Part shown: positions 15,477 through 24,174 of the stretch, in pieces
How the letters are laid out: each line of letters opens with the position of its first letter
How positions within the stretch are numbered: the first letter of the stretch is position 1
Source of the DNA: Symbiobacterium terraclitae
Lineage (GTDB): Bacteria > Bacillota > Sulfobacillia > Symbiobacteriales > Symbiobacteriaceae
Assembly: GCF_017874315.1 (NCBI RefSeq)
Contig: NZ_JAGGLG010000017.1
Span: 1 to 64,000 of the forward strand
Reading direction: 5' to 3'
Length of the DNA: 64,000 nucleotides
Notes under the pieces: model-generated
Told to the model about the DNA's origin: nothing
Database searches by the model: none
Seen by the model: only the letters and a program-made list of their open reading frames with translations
Position numbers and translations under genes: made by a program

Positions 15477-15490
15477 TGTAACCGGTTACA
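15477..15490 (+). promoter_or_regulatory. LacI-type operator overlapping the transcription start
   Basis: TGTAACCGGTTACA is a perfect 14-bp palindrome with the central CG typical of LacI/GalR-family sites (compare MalR-type aaCCGGTTaa). It sits just downstream of the -10 box, where a bound repressor would block initiation. The LacI-family gene at 17368 in the same operon is the obvious ligand. Confidence 0.75.
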
Positions 15491-15590
15491 TCTCATTTCA
15501 TCAACGCCGGCATGCGCCGGAGGCGCGCCACCGCGCGCCGGGGCGCTGTCGGTCCGCTTGCCCTGATCACAAGTTGAGGAGACAGACCGC

Positions 15591-17357
15591 ATGCGCTTTC
15601 ATGCTGGCCTGGTTGGCAACGGCCACACCGCAGCACTGGTCGAACCAGATCTCTCCATTTCCTGGCTCTGCATTCCCCGCTTCGACAGCCAGCCGCTCTT
15701 CGCCGCCGCCCTGGATCCCCGCCGCGGGGGCAGCCTGGGCATCCAGCTGGAGGTGGACGGCCGGCCGGTGGCCCTGACCCCGGCGGGCCAGCACTACCTC
15801 GGACACTCGGCGGTGCTGCAGACGGAGCTGGCTGGCGACGGGGTGCGCCTGGTGGTCACCGACTTCATGCCGTGGGGCAAGCACGGCATGGTCCGCCGGA
15901 TCGCGCTGGACGCCTCCGGCCGCCGGGCAGCCATCCGCGTGGTGGGCGACCCGGTGCAGTCTGCGCACCTGCCCGTGACCCGGGAGGAGGGGCTGTTCCG
16001 CACGCCGGACGGCTGCCTGCTGATCCGGGGCGAGGACCTCGAGGAGGCGTCGGGCGAGGCCCGGGTCTACCTGGCCTGGGGCAGGTCGGCCGAGGAAGCC
16101 GAGGCCGCGCTGGGCGACCTGCGCGCCGCCTCGGTCGAAGCCGAGCTGGCCGCATGGCAGGAGTGGCTGAGGCCGGCCCGCAGCCCGGAAGGCGTGCCGG
16201 CCGCCTGGGCAGAGGCCTACTGGCGCAGCCTCGTGGTGCTCCGCCTGATGACCTACGAGCCCACCGGCGCGATCATCGCGGCGCCCACCGCGTCGTTCCC
16301 GGCGATCCCGGGCGGCGATCACCAGTGGGACTACCGCTACCTCTGGCTGCGTGACGGTTACTACACCGCCATGACGTTGGACGCCGCCGGCCTGCACCGT
16401 GAGGCCCGCCGCTTCTACGACTTCTGCTTCAGCCTCCAGGGCCCCGACGGGCACTGGCAGCAGCCCCTCTACACGGTGGACGGCCAGGATCCGAAGGAGC
16501 GGCTCATCGACGACCTGGCGGGTCCGGGCGGAGAGGTGCCGGTCCGGCTGGGCAACGCCGCCTCGGGCCAGCTGCAGCTGGACAACGAAGGAAACGTCCT
16601 GCACGGGCTCTGGTTCCACTACAAGTGCACCGGGGACCGGGAGGCGCTGGTCCGGCACTGGGACGGCGTCCGCCGTGCCGCCGAGTGGATCCTGGCCAAC
16701 TGGGAACGGCAGGAGTCGGGCATCTGGGAGGCCCGCGAGTACGTCGGCCACTGGGTGCACGGCAAGGTCATGTGCCGCGCGGCGCTCGCGGCGGCGGCCC
16801 GCATCGCACGTGCGCTGGGCCGCGACGCCGAGGCGGAGCGCTGGACCGAGGGCGCCCGCCGGATCGCAGCCGTCACCATCGAGCGGGGCTGGGACCCCGA
16901 CCGGCAGTCGTACGTGCGCCACTGGGGCGCCACCCCCGAGGCGTTCGCCCCGATGGACATCTCGGTCCTGGCGCTGGTCTTCTACGGGCTCCTGCCCGCC
17001 GACGACCCCCGCATCCGGTCCACCGTGGAGCGGATGTACCGGCCTGCAGACGACGGCGGCCTGCTGCTCTACGGCGGCGTCTGCCGGTGGGAGCAGGCGG
17101 CGGTTCCCTTCTACCTGCCCACGCTCTGGCTGGCCCGCTACCACCTGATGGCCGGCGAGGTCGACCGCTGCGACCAGTGGCTGAACGCCTGCCTCAGGGC
17201 AGCCACCAGCCTGGGTCTGATGGCGGAGCACTTCGACGGGCGGAACGGCAGCCAGTGGGGCAACTTCCCGCAGGCCTTCAGCCACGAGGAAATCGCCCGC
17301 CTGGTCCTCGAACGGGCGCAAGGCTGGTCCTTCTTCGACTGGGAGTTTGAGAACTGA
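15591..17357 (+). CDS. GH15 glucoamylase-type glycoside hydrolase
   Basis: This 588-residue protein has an N-terminal beta-sandwich (about 1-230) starting GLVGNGHTAALVEPDLSISW, then an (alpha/alpha)6 barrel. Family signatures are WLRDGYYTAMTLDAAGL, QLQLDNEGNVLHG, the catalytic-region IWEAREYVGHWVHGK and the C-terminal GNFPQAFSHEE. GH15 enzymes release glucose from alpha-glucan ends; trehalase and isomaltose activities also occur. With no signal peptide it would act in the cytoplasm on imported oligosaccharides, which fits the ABC importer downstream. ATG 15591 follows GAGGAGACAG. It is first gene of the operon and under the operator at 15477. Confidence 0.92.
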   Translation: MRFHAGLVGNGHTAALVEPDLSISWLCIPRFDSQPLFAAALDPRRGGSLGIQLEVDGRPVALTPAGQHYLGHSAVLQTELAGDGVRLVVTDFMPWGKHGMVRRIALDASGRRAAIRVVGDPVQSAHLPVTREEGLFRTPDGCLLIRGEDLEEASGEARVYLAWGRSAEEAEAALGDLRAASVEAELAAWQEWLRPARSPEGVPAAWAEAYWRSLVVLRLMTYEPTGAIIAAPTASFPAIPGGDHQWDYRYLWLRDGYYTAMTLDAAGLHREARRFYDFCFSLQGPDGHWQQPLYTVDGQDPKERLIDDLAGPGGEVPVRLGNAASGQLQLDNEGNVLHGLWFHYKCTGDREALVRHWDGVRRAAEWILANWERQESGIWEAREYVGHWVHGKVMCRAALAAAARIARALGRDAEAERWTEGARRIAAVTIERGWDPDRQSYVRHWGATPEAFAPMDISVLALVFYGLLPADDPRIRSTVERMYRPADDGGLLLYGGVCRWEQAAVPFYLPTLWLARYHLMAGEVDRCDQWLNACLRAATSLGLMAEHFDGRNGSQWGNFPQAFSHEEIARLVLERAQGWSFFDWEFEN

Positions 17358-17367
17358 GGTGGTGCCC

Positions 17368-18378
17368 GTGCCTGGCCCGACGATCCGCGACGTGGCCAAC
17401 CTGGCCGGGGTCTCCGTGGCCACCGTGTCGCGCGTGATCTCCGGCTCGGCGCCCGTCTCCCCCGCCACCCGAGAGCGGGTGGAGGAGGCGATGGCGCAGC
17501 TGGGCTGGCGGCCCAACATGGCGGCCCGCAGCCTCGTGCACGGCCGCACGGGCCTCTACGGCGTGATCGTACCTGACGTGGCCAACCCGTTCTTCGGCGA
17601 GCTGGCCACCGGGATGACCCGCGAGGCCGCCCGCCTGGGCATCCAGATCGTGATGCTGCACACCGACTTCTCCGAGGAGCAGGACCTCGCGGCGCTCGAC
17701 CTGTGCCGCGAGCACCGCCTGGACGCGGTGATCTACACCTCGGGAACCCTGGGCGACGCGCACCGGGATGCCTTCCGCAAGCTGGGGCGGCCCGTCGTCC
17801 TGGCGGCGACCTTCGACCCGGACGGCGAGTGGCCGGGCATCCTGGTCGACTCCGAGATCGGCGCCCGCATGGGCGCCCGGCACCTGCTCTCGCTGGGCCA
17901 CCGCAAGATCGCCCTGCTGGGCGGCCCGGAGACGGACCAGGTAGCCGCAGGCCCGCGCTGGCGCGGCTGGCGCGCCGAGCTCGCGGAGGCGGGCTGCCTG
18001 CCGCCTGCCGAGTGGCAGCTGGAGGTCCGGTGGAAGCAGCAGCACGGGTATCAGGCGGCCATCTCGCTGCTGCGGCAGCCCGAGGCCCCTACGGCGATCC
18101 TGTGCTGCTCGGACATGATCGCGCTCGGGGTGCTGGCTGCGGCAGCCGACCTGGGCATCTCGGTGCCCCACGAACTCTCGGTCGTCGGCTTCGACGGGCA
18201 GGCCATCGCCGGATTCTGGCGGCCGCCGCTCACCACCATCGGACAGCCGATCGGCCTGATCGGCCGTGAGGCTCTCCACCTGGCCACCCGGCTGGTGGCG
18301 GGCGAGGAGCCCCCCACCACCCGCTGGCTCACGCCGGAGTTGATCGTCCGCGGTTCCACCGCGACACCGCGCCGTTAG
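17368..18378 (+). CDS. LacI/GalR-family transcriptional regulator
   Basis: This protein of about 336 residues begins with the LacI helix-turn-helix (TIRDVANLAGVSVATVSRVISG) and hinge helix (RPNMAARSLVHGRTG), followed by a periplasmic-binding-protein-like sensor domain with IVPDVANPFFGELATGM and ISVPHELSVVGFDG. GTG 17368 has GAGGTGG about 6 nt upstream; the frame extends to TTG 17347 but without a better site. It sits between the glucoamylase and the sugar ABC genes. It should repress the operon through the palindrome at 15477-15490 and release it on binding an alpha-glucoside. The effector is inferred from context. Confidence 0.93.
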   Translation: MPGPTIRDVANLAGVSVATVSRVISGSAPVSPATRERVEEAMAQLGWRPNMAARSLVHGRTGLYGVIVPDVANPFFGELATGMTREAARLGIQIVMLHTDFSEEQDLAALDLCREHRLDAVIYTSGTLGDAHRDAFRKLGRPVVLAATFDPDGEWPGILVDSEIGARMGARHLLSLGHRKIALLGGPETDQVAAGPRWRGWRAELAEAGCLPPAEWQLEVRWKQQHGYQAAISLLRQPEAPTAILCCSDMIALGVLAAAADLGISVPHELSVVGFDGQAIAGFWRPPLTTIGQPIGLIGREALHLATRLVAGEEPPTTRWLTPELIVRGSTATPRR

Positions 18379-18494
18379 CAGGTTTCAGGTACAGGCCGGG
18401 GCCGGCACGCGAGGGAGGTGAACGGGAGCGCAGTGCGCCCCGATCCTGGCCCTGCATTTAGTCGGATCCCATTCACATGAGGAGGGCGGATTTG

Positions 18495-19847
18495 ATGCGA
18501 CGCAAGCACTGGCTCGTCTCGGTCCTGCTGATCGCTTCCATGCTCCTCGCCGCTTGCGGCAGCAAGGGCGGATCCCAGACCCAGACCCCCGATGCCGGAA
18601 CCGGCTCCCAGACCCAGACGCCTTCGACCTCGCAGCCCCAGCAGACGGGTTCGGAGAAGAAGACGGTCACCATCCTGGGCGCCGTCGTCGGCACTGAGGA
18701 GACCATGTTCAACGAGGTCATCGCCGACTTCGAGGCCGCCAACCCCGACATCGACGTGGTCTACACCGGCGCCAACGACTTCGCCACGCTGATCGAGGTC
18801 AAGGCGCAGGGCGGCGACCCCCCCGACATCGCCATGTTCCCGCAGCCGGGCGGCGCCCAGCGCATGGCCGAGCTGGGCTACCTGGTCCCCCTGTGGCCTG
18901 AGATCCTCGCCAACGTCGACCAGAACTACGAGCCGATGTGGAAGGAGCTCGGCACCTTTGGCGGCACCCCGTACGGCATCTTCCACCGCGTGAACGCCAA
19001 GGGCTGGATCTGGTACAACAAGCCCGCGTTCGAGGCGGCCGGCTACGAGGTTCCCAAGACCTGGGACGAGCTGATGGCCCTGGTGGAGAAGATGCGGGGC
19101 ACCGGCATCGCCCCGTTCTGCGACGGCATCGCGGCGGGCGACGCCACGGGCTGGAAGGGCACCGACTGGATCGAGTCCATCATGCTGCGCACCACCTCCA
19201 CCGAGAACTACGACCGCTGGGTGGCCGGCGAGCTGAAGTTCAACTCGCCCGAGGTCAAGCGGGCCTTCGAGCTCCTGGGCGACATCTGGATGACCCCGGG
19301 CAACGTTTACGGCGGCCAGGATTCCATCGCCCTGACCGACGTGGCCGAGGCGGCCAAGGGCCTGTTCACCAACCCGGCGCAGTGCTGGCTGCACTTCCAG
19401 GGCAGCTTCGTGACGAGCTTCTTCCAGGAGGACGTCCAGGCGAACCTCGATGAGAACGTCGGCGTGTTCATCATGCCGCCCATCGACCCCGCCGTTGAGC
19501 CCGGCCTCGCCGTCGGCGGCGACATCTTCGTCGTCTTCAAGGGCCACGACCGGCCGGAGGTCAAGAAGTTCATGGAGTGGCTGACCACCGTCGACGCCAC
19601 CAAGAAGTGGGCCGCGATGGGCAGCTCCCTGTTCCCGCACAAGGGCCAGGATCTGAACGTCTACAAGACCGAGCTCGAGCGCACCATGGCCGAGACCATC
19701 ATCAACGCCAAGGCCGGCCGCTTCGACGGCTCCGACGCCATGCCGGCCGAGCTCAACCGGGCGTTCTGGGTCGGCATCACCAACTGGGTGAGCGGCGCCT
19801 CCGATCTGGATACCGCTCTCCAGGAGATCGACGCCGCGCTTCAGTAA
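18495..19847 (+). CDS. Sugar ABC transporter substrate-binding lipoprotein
   Basis: This 450-residue precursor has a signal peptide ending in the lipobox LLAACGS, a Gln/Thr/Ser-rich tether, then a family 1 solute-binding domain (TVTILGAVVGTEETMFNEVIADFEAANPDIDVVY; later GIFHRVNAKGWIWYNKPAFEAAGYEVPKTWDEL). ATG 18495 follows AGGAGGGCGG; the ATG-like codon 18 nt further up lies at the site itself. It binds an oligosaccharide outside the cell and hands it to the permeases encoded next. Aromatic residues typical of sugar stacking are present. A hairpin follows the gene, as is common after binding-protein genes that are made in excess. Confidence 0.93.
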   Translation: MRRKHWLVSVLLIASMLLAACGSKGGSQTQTPDAGTGSQTQTPSTSQPQQTGSEKKTVTILGAVVGTEETMFNEVIADFEAANPDIDVVYTGANDFATLIEVKAQGGDPPDIAMFPQPGGAQRMAELGYLVPLWPEILANVDQNYEPMWKELGTFGGTPYGIFHRVNAKGWIWYNKPAFEAAGYEVPKTWDELMALVEKMRGTGIAPFCDGIAAGDATGWKGTDWIESIMLRTTSTENYDRWVAGELKFNSPEVKRAFELLGDIWMTPGNVYGGQDSIALTDVAEAAKGLFTNPAQCWLHFQGSFVTSFFQEDVQANLDENVGVFIMPPIDPAVEPGLAVGGDIFVVFKGHDRPEVKKFMEWLTTVDATKKWAAMGSSLFPHKGQDLNVYKTELERTMAETIINAKAGRFDGSDAMPAELNRAFWVGITNWVSGASDLDTALQEIDAALQ

Positions 19848-19869
19848 CCAGCGGGATGCATGCGGAGAT

Positions 19870-19898
19870 CGGGCGGGTGCACGCCGTGTACCCGCCCG
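19870..19898 (+). promoter_or_regulatory. Intercistronic hairpin between binding protein and permease
   Basis: A 9-bp stem cgggcgggt/acccgcccg (19870-19878 with 19890-19898) lies 22 bp past the binding-protein stop. With no U-tract it is better read as a 3' stabiliser or partial attenuator that raises binding-protein mRNA over permease mRNA. Confidence 0.45.
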
Positions 19899-19949
19899 AC
19901 CCGCCCCGGGCCGTGCGATGCCACGCCTGCCCGCGCGTGGAGGAGGAGC

Positions 19950-21077
19950 ATGATGCGACGCGCACCTGAGCCCCATTCCCGGTCCAGCCTGCTGGCGCGG
20001 CTGGACACCCCGCTCTGGCGGGGCGTTCTCATCGCCGCTGCCCTCGCGGTGTCGGGCGCCTTCCTGCTGGAGACCTTCTACTTCCTGCGTGACGCCACCC
20101 TGCCCCAGTGGCTGCTGGCGCTCCTGGCCATCGCATGGGGCGTCGGCGGCGTGATGCTGCTGTTCACCCTGGCGTCCTACCTGGTGGAGCAGTTTCCGGC
20201 CACGTGGAAGCGGCGCCTCATCCCGATCCTGTTCGTGGGCCCCGCGGTCGCGGTCGTCGTGGGGTATCTCGCCCTGCCGACCCTCCGCACGCTCATTGCC
20301 AGCTTCTACGACGCCAACGGCCAGCAGTTCGTCGGGCTGGCCAACTACGTGTACGCGTTCTCCAGCCGTGAGATGCTGATCTCGTTCCGCAACAACTTCT
20401 TCTTCTGGCTCACCTTCGGCACCAGCTTCAGCCTGATCCTCGGCCTGATCGTCGCCGTGATGGCCGACCGCACGCATCCGGTCTTCGAGAAGATCGTCAA
20501 GGCGATCATCTTCATGCCCATGGCGATCTCGATGGTCGGCGCCTCGGTGATCTGGAAGTTCGTCTACGAGTTCCGCCCGGCCGGCGCACCGCAGATCGGC
20601 CTGCTCAACGCGCTGGTGACGGCAATGGGGGGCGACCCGACGCCCTGGCTGCTCAGGCAGCCCTGGAACAACCTGTTCCTGGTGTTCATCTTCGTGTGGC
20701 TGCAGACCGGCTTCGCCATGGTGGTCTTCTCGGCGGCGATCAAGAACGTTCCGGCCGACATCCTGGAGGCCGGGCGCATCGACGGGGCCAACGAGGTGCA
20801 GGTCTTCTTCCACATCACCCTGCCGACCATCAAGGGCACGGTGCTCACCGTCGGCACCACCATCGTCCTCGGCACGCTGAAGATCTTCGACGTGGTCCAG
20901 TCCATGACCGGCGGTAACTACGGCACGCAGGTCATCGCCAACGTGCAGTACACCCAGATGTTCCGGCAGTTCAACTTCGGCCGCGCGTCGGCTGTGGCCA
21001 TCGTACTGCTCCTGGTGGTCCTGCCGATCATGCTCTACAACCTGCGCGACTTCAGCAAACGGACGGAGGCGTTCTGA
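19950..21077 (+). CDS. Sugar ABC transporter permease (MalF type)
   Basis: This 375-residue membrane protein has about eight helices. The first two (about 24-80) precede the usual six-helix permease core, as in MalF. The cytoplasmic EAA loop that docks the ATPase is present as EAGRIDGANEVQVFFHITLPTIK. The start ATG 19950 (then ATG 19953) follows GGAGGAGG. The stop and the next start overlap as TGATG. No ATPase gene is in the operon, so a shared MsmK/MalK-type ATPase encoded elsewhere is expected. Confidence 0.92.
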   Translation: MMRRAPEPHSRSSLLARLDTPLWRGVLIAAALAVSGAFLLETFYFLRDATLPQWLLALLAIAWGVGGVMLLFTLASYLVEQFPATWKRRLIPILFVGPAVAVVVGYLALPTLRTLIASFYDANGQQFVGLANYVYAFSSREMLISFRNNFFFWLTFGTSFSLILGLIVAVMADRTHPVFEKIVKAIIFMPMAISMVGASVIWKFVYEFRPAGAPQIGLLNALVTAMGGDPTPWLLRQPWNNLFLVFIFVWLQTGFAMVVFSAAIKNVPADILEAGRIDGANEVQVFFHITLPTIKGTVLTVGTTIVLGTLKIFDVVQSMTGGNYGTQVIANVQYTQMFRQFNFGRASAVAIVLLLVVLPIMLYNLRDFSKRTEAF

Positions 21078-21997
21078 TGAGCAGCGCTGCGCCGACGAGG
21101 TCCCTCAGCCGAACGGGACAGAAAAGCCATGTGAAGCCGGGCGTCATCGTGGTCTACGCCATCCTGATCTTCCTGACGTTCATCTGGATCACGCCGACCA
21201 TCGGCCTGCTCATCAGCTCGGTCCGGCCGGCCGACGCGGTGAGCACGTCGGGCTGGTGGACGGTCCTCACCAACCCCGGCGAGGCGGAGTTCACGCTGGA
21301 CAACTACCGCATTGCGCTCGGCATCGAGACCGGCGGCCGGAAGTACGCGAACGTCAACCTGCTCTCCGCCCTGGTGAACACCATCGCCGTCGCGGTTCCC
21401 TCGACGATCATCCCGATCCTGATCGCGGCGGCCGCCGCCTACGGCTTCGCCTGGATCCGCTTCCCCGGCCGGAGGTGGCTGTTCATCCTGATCGTCGGGC
21501 TGATGAGCGTACCGCTTCAGGTCTCGCTGATCCCGGTCCTGCGCGACTACATCAAGGTGGGCCTCAACGGCACCTACCTGGGCGTCTGGCTCGCCCACAC
21601 CGGGTTCGGACTGCCGCTGGCGGTCTACCTGCTGTACAACTACGTCAGCACGATCCCCCGCGACATCTTCGAATCCGCCTTCATCGACGGGGCGACCCAC
21701 TTCACCATCTTCACGCGGCTCATCCTGCCGCTCTCGACGCCTGCGCTGGCCTCCTTCGCCGTCTTCCAGTTCCTCTGGACGTGGAACGACCTGCTGGTGG
21801 CCCTGGTCTTCCTCAGCGCCGATGCCGGCACGCAGGTGTTGACCCAGCGGCTGCTGGGCCTGATGGGCTCCTTCGGACAGGACTGGCACCTGCTCACGGC
21901 CGGAGCATTCATCTCGATGATTCTCCCGCTTACGGTCTTCTTCTTGCTGCAGCGCTACTTCGTACGCGGCCTGACGGCGGGTTCTGTGAAACAGTGA
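21077..21997 (+). CDS. Sugar ABC transporter permease (MalG type)
   Basis: This 306-residue protein has six membrane helices and the EAA loop ESAFIDGATHFTIFTRLILPLSTPA, the docking site for the ATPase. It ends LLQRYFVRGLTAGSVKQ, the usual C-terminus of the family. It pairs with the upstream MalF-type subunit to form the channel. It is translationally coupled to that gene and is the last gene before a strong terminator. Confidence 0.93.
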   Translation: MSSAAPTRSLSRTGQKSHVKPGVIVVYAILIFLTFIWITPTIGLLISSVRPADAVSTSGWWTVLTNPGEAEFTLDNYRIALGIETGGRKYANVNLLSALVNTIAVAVPSTIIPILIAAAAAYGFAWIRFPGRRWLFILIVGLMSVPLQVSLIPVLRDYIKVGLNGTYLGVWLAHTGFGLPLAVYLLYNYVSTIPRDIFESAFIDGATHFTIFTRLILPLSTPALASFAVFQFLWTWNDLLVALVFLSADAGTQVLTQRLLGLMGSFGQDWHLLTAGAFISMILPLTVFFLLQRYFVRGLTAGSVKQ

Positions 21998-22004
21998 CGC
22001 GAAA

Positions 22005-22030
22005 CGGGGAGGGGTTCGGACCCCTCCCCG
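22005..22030 (+). terminator. Terminator of the sugar operon
   Basis: An 11-bp stem (22005-22015 with 22020-22030) is closed by a tcgg tetraloop. It lies 7 bp past the last permease stop and before the convergent gene ending at 22054. The U-tract is weak (agttgcgtta). Confidence 0.65.
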
Positions 22031-22053
22031 AGTTGCGTTATCCGGGCCCTTTC

Positions 22054-22899
22054 TCACCCCCGGGGGGCACCGTCGCCCCTGACGACCAGGAGCTCCCGCC
22101 AGCGCCGCACCCGCTCGGCCAGCCGCTCCTGGCCGACCTTGGTGTACACCCGCTCGAGGTTGTTGAGCATGCGGTAGAGCATCAGCCGGGTGCTGCACGG
22201 GGCCAGCGCCTGGTTGACGGTGAACATCCCCCGCCGGTGCAGCAGTTGTTTCAGGGTCTCGTGCCGGTAGATCCGGCCCCGGTTGTAGCAGTCGATGTAC
22301 GCGGGCTGGTCCGCCTGCTCGTAGAGCGCCAGGAAGTGATCGGGCATGGCGACGCCGTACACCGGCAGGCCCGCCCGCCGGCCGACGAGGATGTAGACGG
22401 CAGCCAGGGCGATGGGAATGCCCCGCCGCCGCTCCAGCACGCTGGGCAGGAGGTGGTGCTCCAGGGTCCAGGGGTCGCCGCCCCGGAAGCGCAGGTTCTC
22501 GAACAGCACGTCGCCCATCGCCTGGAGCCCGCCCACGAGCGGCACCTGCGCCCGCACGCTGGCGGCGACGGCGTCCAGGAACGAGGCCACCTTCCGCTCC
22601 CGCCCCTCGCTGCCACCCAGGGCGGCCAGCAGCAGGCAGCCCTGCTCCAGGTCCAGCGAATCGTCCTCCTGGCTGACGAAGCGCACCCAGCGCTCCTCGA
22701 CGGCCGCGATGCGCAGCTCCTCCAGCAGGGAGCGCACCCGCCCACGCAGGCGGTGTTCCGGGGCGTCGAAGGCGGCCTCCAGGAAGGGCACGGCGGCTGG
22801 GCCCGCCGTGAGCAGCGCATCCCAGGCCGCGCGGGCGACGCCTTCGTGTTCGTCCCCAAGCAGGCTGACGAGTGCGCGGAGCTCAGCTTCGCTGCGCAT
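22054..22899 (-). CDS. SirB1-like transglutaminase-fold protein
   Basis: This 281-residue protein has an N-terminal helical, HEAT-like part (about 1-75) and a SirB1/Transglut_core2 domain with the family block VLERRRGIPIALAAVYILVGRRAGLPVYGVAMPDHFLALYE, followed by YIDCYNRGRIY. The Cys of active transglutaminases is not evident at the usual place, as in other SirB1 proteins, so it is probably not an enzyme of that type. The function of the family is not established. It starts 6 bp after ispH and is co-transcribed with it. Confidence 0.85.
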   Translation of the reverse strand: MRSEAELRALVSLLGDEHEGVARAAWDALLTAGPAAVPFLEAAFDAPEHRLRGRVRSLLEELRIAAVEERWVRFVSQEDDSLDLEQGCLLLAALGGSEGRERKVASFLDAVAASVRAQVPLVGGLQAMGDVLFENLRFRGGDPWTLEHHLLPSVLERRRGIPIALAAVYILVGRRAGLPVYGVAMPDHFLALYEQADQPAYIDCYNRGRIYRHETLKQLLHRRGMFTVNQALAPCSTRLMLYRMLNNLERVYTKVGQERLAERVRRWRELLVVRGDGAPRG

Positions 22900-22905
22900 G
22901 CGGCC

Positions 22906-23793
22906 TCAGCGCTCCTCCACCTCGAGGTTGTACTGCTCCAGAAACTGAATCACGGCACGCGTGACCTGCGTCGGGGTGGAGGCGCCCGAGGTGACGGCGA
23001 CCTTCCGCTTCCCCTTCAGCCACGCCGGGTCGATCTCGTCCACGCTGTCCACCAGGTGAGCCTCCCGGGCGGCCAGCTCCCGGGCCACCTGAACCAGGCG
23101 GTTGGAGTTGTTGGAGCGGCGGTCGCCCACCACCAGCACCAGGTCCGCCTGCGGCGCCATCTGGGCCACGGCCTCCTGGCGCTGCTGGGTGGCCAGGCAG
23201 ATCTCGTTGTAGACCTCCGTCTGCGGCCAGCGCTCCTTCACCTTTGCCATCAGCGCCTGCGTGTCCCACTGCGAGAGCGTCGTCTGGTTGGTGACGGCCA
23301 GCGGCTGGTCCGGGGCAAACGAGAGGGCGTCCAGGTCCTCCTCCCGCTCCACCAGGTGGACGTGATCCGGCGCCACCCCCACCGCCCCCTCCGGCTCAGG
23401 ATGCCCCTTCTTGCCGATGTAGATGACCTCGTACCCCCGGCGCACCAGTTCAGCGATGAGTTCATGGGTTTTCGTCACGTCGGGGCAGGTGGCGTCCACC
23501 ACGTGCAGCCCCTTCTCCCGCGCGCGGATCTTCACCGCGGGCGACACGCCGTGGGCGGTGAAGATGACGGTGCCCTCGTTCACCTGCTCCAGCAGGCTGA
23601 GCCGGTTCGGCCCGTCCAGGGTGATGACCCCGAGGGACTCCATCTCCTCCACCACGTGGTGGTTGTGCACGATCTGCCCCAACACGTAGATCGGCCGGGG
23701 AACGCTGGGGTCCCGGGCCACCCTGCGGACCAGCTGAATGGCGCCCACTACGCCGTGGCAATACCCCCGCGGCGTGATCTTGATCACTTCCAT
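22906..23793 (-). CDS. ispH: IspH, 4-hydroxy-3-methylbut-2-enyl diphosphate reductase
   Basis: This 295-residue iron-sulfur enzyme catalyses the last step of the MEP isoprenoid pathway, giving IPP and DMAPP. The three cluster ligands are visible in GYCHGV near residue 12, [11 protein letters not shown] and [13 protein letters not shown]. Family blocks [10 protein letters not shown] and HGVSP are also present. ATG 23793 starts [14 protein letters not shown]; the frame extends 13 codons upstream without family similarity. It is cytoplasmic and supplies quinone and cell-wall lipid precursors. It is first gene of a pair with the SirB1-like gene, behind the terminator at 23831-23865. Confidence 0.96.
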   Translation of the reverse strand: MEVIKITPRGYCHGVVGAIQLVRRVARDPSVPRPIYVLGQIVHNHHVVEEMESLGVITLDGPNRLSLLEQVNEGTVIFTAHGVSPAVKIRAREKGLHVVDATCPDVTKTHELIAELVRRGYEVIYIGKKGHPEPEGAVGVAPDHVHLVEREEDLDALSFAPDQPLAVTNQTTLSQWDTQALMAKVKERWPQTEVYNEICLATQQRQEAVAQMAPQADLVLVVGDRRSNNSNRLVQVARELAAREAHLVDSVDEIDPAWLKGKRKVAVTSGASTPTQVTRAVIQFLEQYNLEVEER

Positions 23794-23830
23794 GCACGTA
23801 TGCCCCCTACATACCTGGTGGGCGGTGCGC

Positions 23831-23865
23831 AAACCCGCCGTGGCTTGTCCGTCACGGCGGGCTTT
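23831..23865. terminator. Bidirectional terminator
   Basis: A 9-bp stem cccgccgtg/cacggcggg (23834-23842 with 23853-23861) is flanked by aaa on the left and cttt on the right. On the minus strand it ends the small His-rich gene and separates it from ispH. Confidence 0.6.
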
Positions 23866-23874
23866 CCTGCGCTT

Positions 23875-24009
23875 CTAGTGGTGTCCGTGGCCGTGCCCGT
23901 GGTCGTCGTGGCCGGCGCCGGCCGACTCCGTCTTACCGTTGATCGACAGGGCCAGGTAGACCACCGCCGAGGCGGCTGCCCATCCAATGATCCATACCCA
24001 GAAGTTCAC
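23875..24009 (-). CDS. 44-residue membrane peptide with His-rich tail
   Basis: This short gene has a GTG start (24009) behind GGGAGGG and ends in TAG at 23875. The product starts MNFWVWIIGWAAASAVVYLAL, one membrane helix (about residues 3-21), then a short linker, and ends HDDHGHGHGHH. The tail has seven His and two Asp in 11 residues and could bind zinc, nickel or copper. A terminator follows directly. The family is unknown to me. Ribosome site, terminator and sharp division into helix plus metal-binding tail favour a real gene, though at this length chance cannot be ruled out. Confidence 0.6.
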   Translation of the reverse strand: MNFWVWIIGWAAASAVVYLALSINGKTESAGAGHDDHGHGHGHH

Positions 24010-24089
24010 CGGAGACCCTCCCATTCACCGGGGAATAGATGATCACACACACCTATTCTCCCCCACACGCACATCCCTTGGCAAGCCCC

Positions 24090-24134
24090 CGTCCCGTCGG
24101 GTGGCCGCACCCGGCCAGGCAGCCCGCCGGGACG
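24090..24134 (-). terminator. Hairpin after the anti-sigma gene
   Basis: Arms 24090-24101 and 24123-24134 pair at 11 of 12 positions. The interior can form a second small stem. It lies 41 bp past the anti-sigma stop on the minus strand, without a U-run. Confidence 0.35.
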
Positions 24135-24174
24135 CCTGCACGGGCGCCCTCGTCGCTCGGGGGGCCTCACTGGC

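Noticed and set aside
18375-20813. An 812-codon minus-strand frame opposite the sugar transport genes.
   Set aside because: No domain or ribosome site; the plus strand has the lipobox, EAA loops and coupled starts.
21256-24042. A 928-codon plus-strand frame over the SirB1-like and ispH genes.
   Set aside because: Antisense to ispH, whose three cluster Cys motifs are unambiguous.
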